Positions 7,601 through 8,181 of a stretch of DNA of 8,181 bases are shown piece by piece. The first letter of the stretch is position 1; every line of letters starts with the position of its first letter. Position numbers and translations under genes: made by a program. Under the pieces are notes generated by a model. It did not search any database. It saw nothing but the letters and a program-made list of their open reading frames with translations, and had not been told where the DNA came from. Location: the NCBI GenBank assembly GCA_035560935.1, contig DATMYQ010000374.1, forward strand, positions 1 through 8,181, read 5' to 3'. This stretch comes from DATMYQ01 sp035560935. Its GTDB lineage: Bacteria; Bacillota; Negativicutes; Sporomusales; Sporomusaceae.

Positions 7601-7621
7601 ACCAGCAGCTCCAGCGGCTGA
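4616..7621 (+). CDS. fliD: Flagellar hook-associated protein 2, filament cap FliD, unusually long
   Basis: FliD forms the cap at the filament tip and helps exported flagellin fold into place. The N-terminal FliD_N domain (about 1-100) opens with GLATGIDTDTQVKEML and a Gln/Lys-rich coiled coil. The C-terminal FliD_C domain starts near 557 (YALQGTDAKLTFDG) and includes EPLTDDQKDAMDES (647-660), SIGISTDSGGG and KLYINETTLKSAL, and a final coiled coil before a Ser-rich tail. At 1001 residues it is about twice the length of E. coli FliD (468). The excess lies in two places: four related modules between 121 and 550, and an insertion at about 692-858. The protein has no cysteine, is rich in Ser/Thr and has no Sec signal, as expected for flagellar type III export. 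GAGGG at 4604-4608 is 7 bases before the ATG and overlaps the fliS stop, so the two genes are coupled. Confidence 0.95.
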   Translation: MVTRIGGLATGIDTDTQVKEMLKGRQTQLDTLKQKQQLVYWQQEDLQTIYSSLSDFRNTVTDFKLQRTLAAKKATSTDEDAITATPTANAATGTHVLTVSKLPTGVTKVSSATIADAKDTLALQFGLTSDFTMGINGTSFNVSKEWSLNDFATALSYYGGITASYDSVNKKFSMVTTTTGAYDSTGGARLDFAGSDATAIDFIQNKLKIDLGGGRASIGKITDTDAGYVNTGSLASQFGALGNFDLVINGQTISTTVSSTTTLSSVISAINTQMTTVSAAITASYNTTTDRVFIVNTDGTSTSAGTAITFGTSGAKPANYAAGLNFLINDLRMDVPFAVASDTQLAISASSTQTVSSVFGITSSMSIEIDGTTPVTINPTDTIDTVVASLTASGYTANFDSTTKRFVLYRDSAGTTALDFNGTNAAGMQLLNKLGLITPLQTTVPTTRTSSSAMSMPTTPTSSMATDLGMSTDSFAVSVNGKSVTIDPTQSLATALAAISSTSGAGVSATYDSTAKTVTITRTDGSTSPIDFSGSSAAGYQWLTNNLNLMYTSPSSYALQGTDAKLTFDGIDTTSHTTSYVKNDVTYKLKAVTTNPVTVAVEADTETILASVKKFVESYNALLKQLSSAYETSRPKTSSSRYASYYEPLTDDQKDAMDESTITKWEAKARTGLLHNDSTLMSMVSQMRSDFTNPVVRYPTAALNDTATNGVGGLTLDFNEPLYKGLGGGVYSALPTGTDVTSRFQYTGKGTVDKITYNIVDGTPQINVAFKAANSASTPPVYAPAVGDTIQLKTDSTSTLYNSRGASYVPRPATLSSVLNEDATDSSGNAVISYDTVWTYPTDNVTNYGKVDSNAWMTAASIGISTDSGGGYLDYEDGGKLYINETTLKSALESDPNILQNIFATKSTTTDRQGIAERLYAHATTQLKALSDKAGVSGASTANSALDKVLSNYETRIETLEDIMADEEDRYYDQFARMEEAVSKLNQQGTWLSSATSSSSG
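4976..6265 (+). repeat. Four divergent tandem protein modules in FliD
   Basis: Modules at FliD residues 121-210, 234-334, 355-438 and 464-550 (bases 4976-5245, 5315-5617, 5678-5929, 6005-6265) share one pattern: FG or LG; a strand with INGT/INGQ/IDGT/VNGK; a T/S-L helix such as LNDFATAL or LATALAAI; then A-x-(Y/F)-(D/N)-S/T-x-x-K/D; a strand; LDF or IDF with G-S/T; and a closing helix ending (L/I)-x-x-x-L-x-(L/I). Modules 3 and 4 are the closest pair (FDSTTKRF...DFNGTNAAG against YDSTAKTV...DFSGSSAAG). The pattern is like the flagellin hook IN motif known from FliD and flagellins. The DNA copies are strongly diverged, so the duplication is old. Confidence 0.75.
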
Positions 7622-7627
7622 TCGTAA

Positions 7628-8181
7628 ATGGCAATGCTAAAAGCGGTATTTTTGGACCGGGATGGCGTGATCAATGAAGATGTTCACTATTTGCACCGAA
7701 TTGAAGATTTTCGCTTTGTTCCGGGAATTTTGGACGTATTGAAAGCATTCCGGGAGCGGGGATATTTGCTGATTGTTGTTACCAATCAATCGGGAATTGG
7801 CCGGGGATATTACGACGAACGGCAGTTTGAAGAACTGACGGGCTGGATGTTGCGGCAGTTAAAAAAAGCGGGGATTGATATCGCGAAAGTCTATTTTTCA
7901 CCCTATCATCCTGAAGCCACGATTGAAAGGTATCGCCGGGATTCCGATTGCCGCAAGCCCAATCCGGGGATGCTGCTGACGGCGCAAACAGAGTTTGAGA
8001 TTGATATGGCAGCTTCGCTACTGATCGGCGACAGCGAATCGGATGTGGAGGCCGGGCGGCGCAGCGGTGTGGGCCGGACGATTCGGGTAAGCCGGGAATG
8101 CGCAACAGGGGAGCAAACTTCCCAGGCCGACTATATTGTTGGTAGTGTAAGAGATATTTTGTCATTAGTGGTAAACTGGGA
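7628..8181 (+). CDS. gmhB: D-glycero-D-manno-heptose 1,7-bisphosphate phosphatase (GmhB-like), 3' end cut off
   Basis: This HAD-superfamily IIIA phosphatase closely follows the E. coli GmhB plan. GmhB removes the C7 phosphate from heptose 1,7-bisphosphate in the cytoplasm, on the way to ADP- or GDP-heptose for LPS core or surface glycans. Seen: motif I FLDRDGVIN with nucleophile Asp10 and Asp12; motif II VVTNQSGIGRG with Thr52; CRKPNPGML with Lys110; and motif IV IGDSESD with Asp135 and Asp139. 184 complete codons are visible with no stop; the usual length is about 180-190, so only a few residues are missing. In the zinc loop the E. coli ligands Cys92, His94, Cys107 and Cys109 correspond here to Ser91, Tyr93, Ser106 and Cys108. 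The start ATG 7628 (or 7634) has no good ribosome binding site and is 6 bases after the fliD stop, so translation probably depends on coupling. Another HAD-IIIA sugar or histidinol phosphatase is possible. Confidence 0.85.
   Translation, partial: MAMLKAVFLDRDGVINEDVHYLHRIEDFRFVPGILDVLKAFRERGYLLIVVTNQSGIGRGYYDERQFEELTGWMLRQLKKAGIDIAKVYFSPYHPEATIERYRRDSDCRKPNPGMLLTAQTEFEIDMAASLLIGDSESDVEAGRRSGVGRTIRVSRECATGEQTSQADYIVGSVRDILSLVVNW

Noticed and set aside
7779..8165. Minus-strand open frame at the right edge
   Set aside because: It is opposite the GmhB-like gene, whose HAD motifs are clear; no independent support.

Overview
The window is a compact, co-directional stretch of a flagellar filament-assembly and glycosylation locus. 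All five genes are on the + strand. In order they encode a Maf-type flagellin glycosyltransferase (160-2184), a small helical protein I do not recognise (2277-2654), a DUF2920 alpha/beta-hydrolase-like protein (2647-3822), the flagellin chaperone FliS (3904-4605), the filament cap FliD (4616-7621), and the start and most of a GmhB-type heptose-bisphosphate phosphatase that runs off the right edge (7628-8181+). That makes six coding regions if the cut gmhB is counted. I see no tRNA, rRNA, insertion sequence or CRISPR array.

Organism (inference): the strong purine-rich ribosome binding sites, the Firmicutes-style FliD C-terminus (a PLTDDQK...W motif block), roughly balanced GC and a GmhB enzyme of the ADP-heptose/LPS type together suggest a flagellated, outer-membraned Firmicute of the class Negativicutes (Sporomusa/Pelosinus-like). 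This rests on memory of these families and not on a search.

Layout: bases 1-23 hold the right part of an intrinsic terminator belonging to a gene to the left. Bases 24-159 are a promoter region with a perfect extended -10 element. From there the genes are tightly packed: 92 bp between maf and the small gene, an 8-bp overlap into the DUF2920 gene, about 81 bp before fliS, 10 bp before fliD and 6 bp before gmhB. No internal terminator is visible, so one long transcript is plausible, although weak internal promoters cannot be excluded.

How the genes fit together (inference): Maf would attach a sugar to flagellin in the cytoplasm, FliS would hold flagellin unfolded for export, and FliD would cap the growing filament. 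DUF2920 proteins recur in flagellar modification loci, and GmhB could feed an activated heptose either to LPS or to the flagellar glycan.

The most unusual points are a 1001-residue FliD with four divergent tandem copies of an ~85-100 residue module plus a second insertion of about 165 residues; a FliS with a ~95-residue low-complexity insertion between two NP-containing segments and an A8 tract whose slippage in either direction gives an immediate stop; a DUF2920 protein whose expected nucleophile serine is glycine; and a GmhB that has lost three of the four zinc ligands known in the E. coli enzyme.
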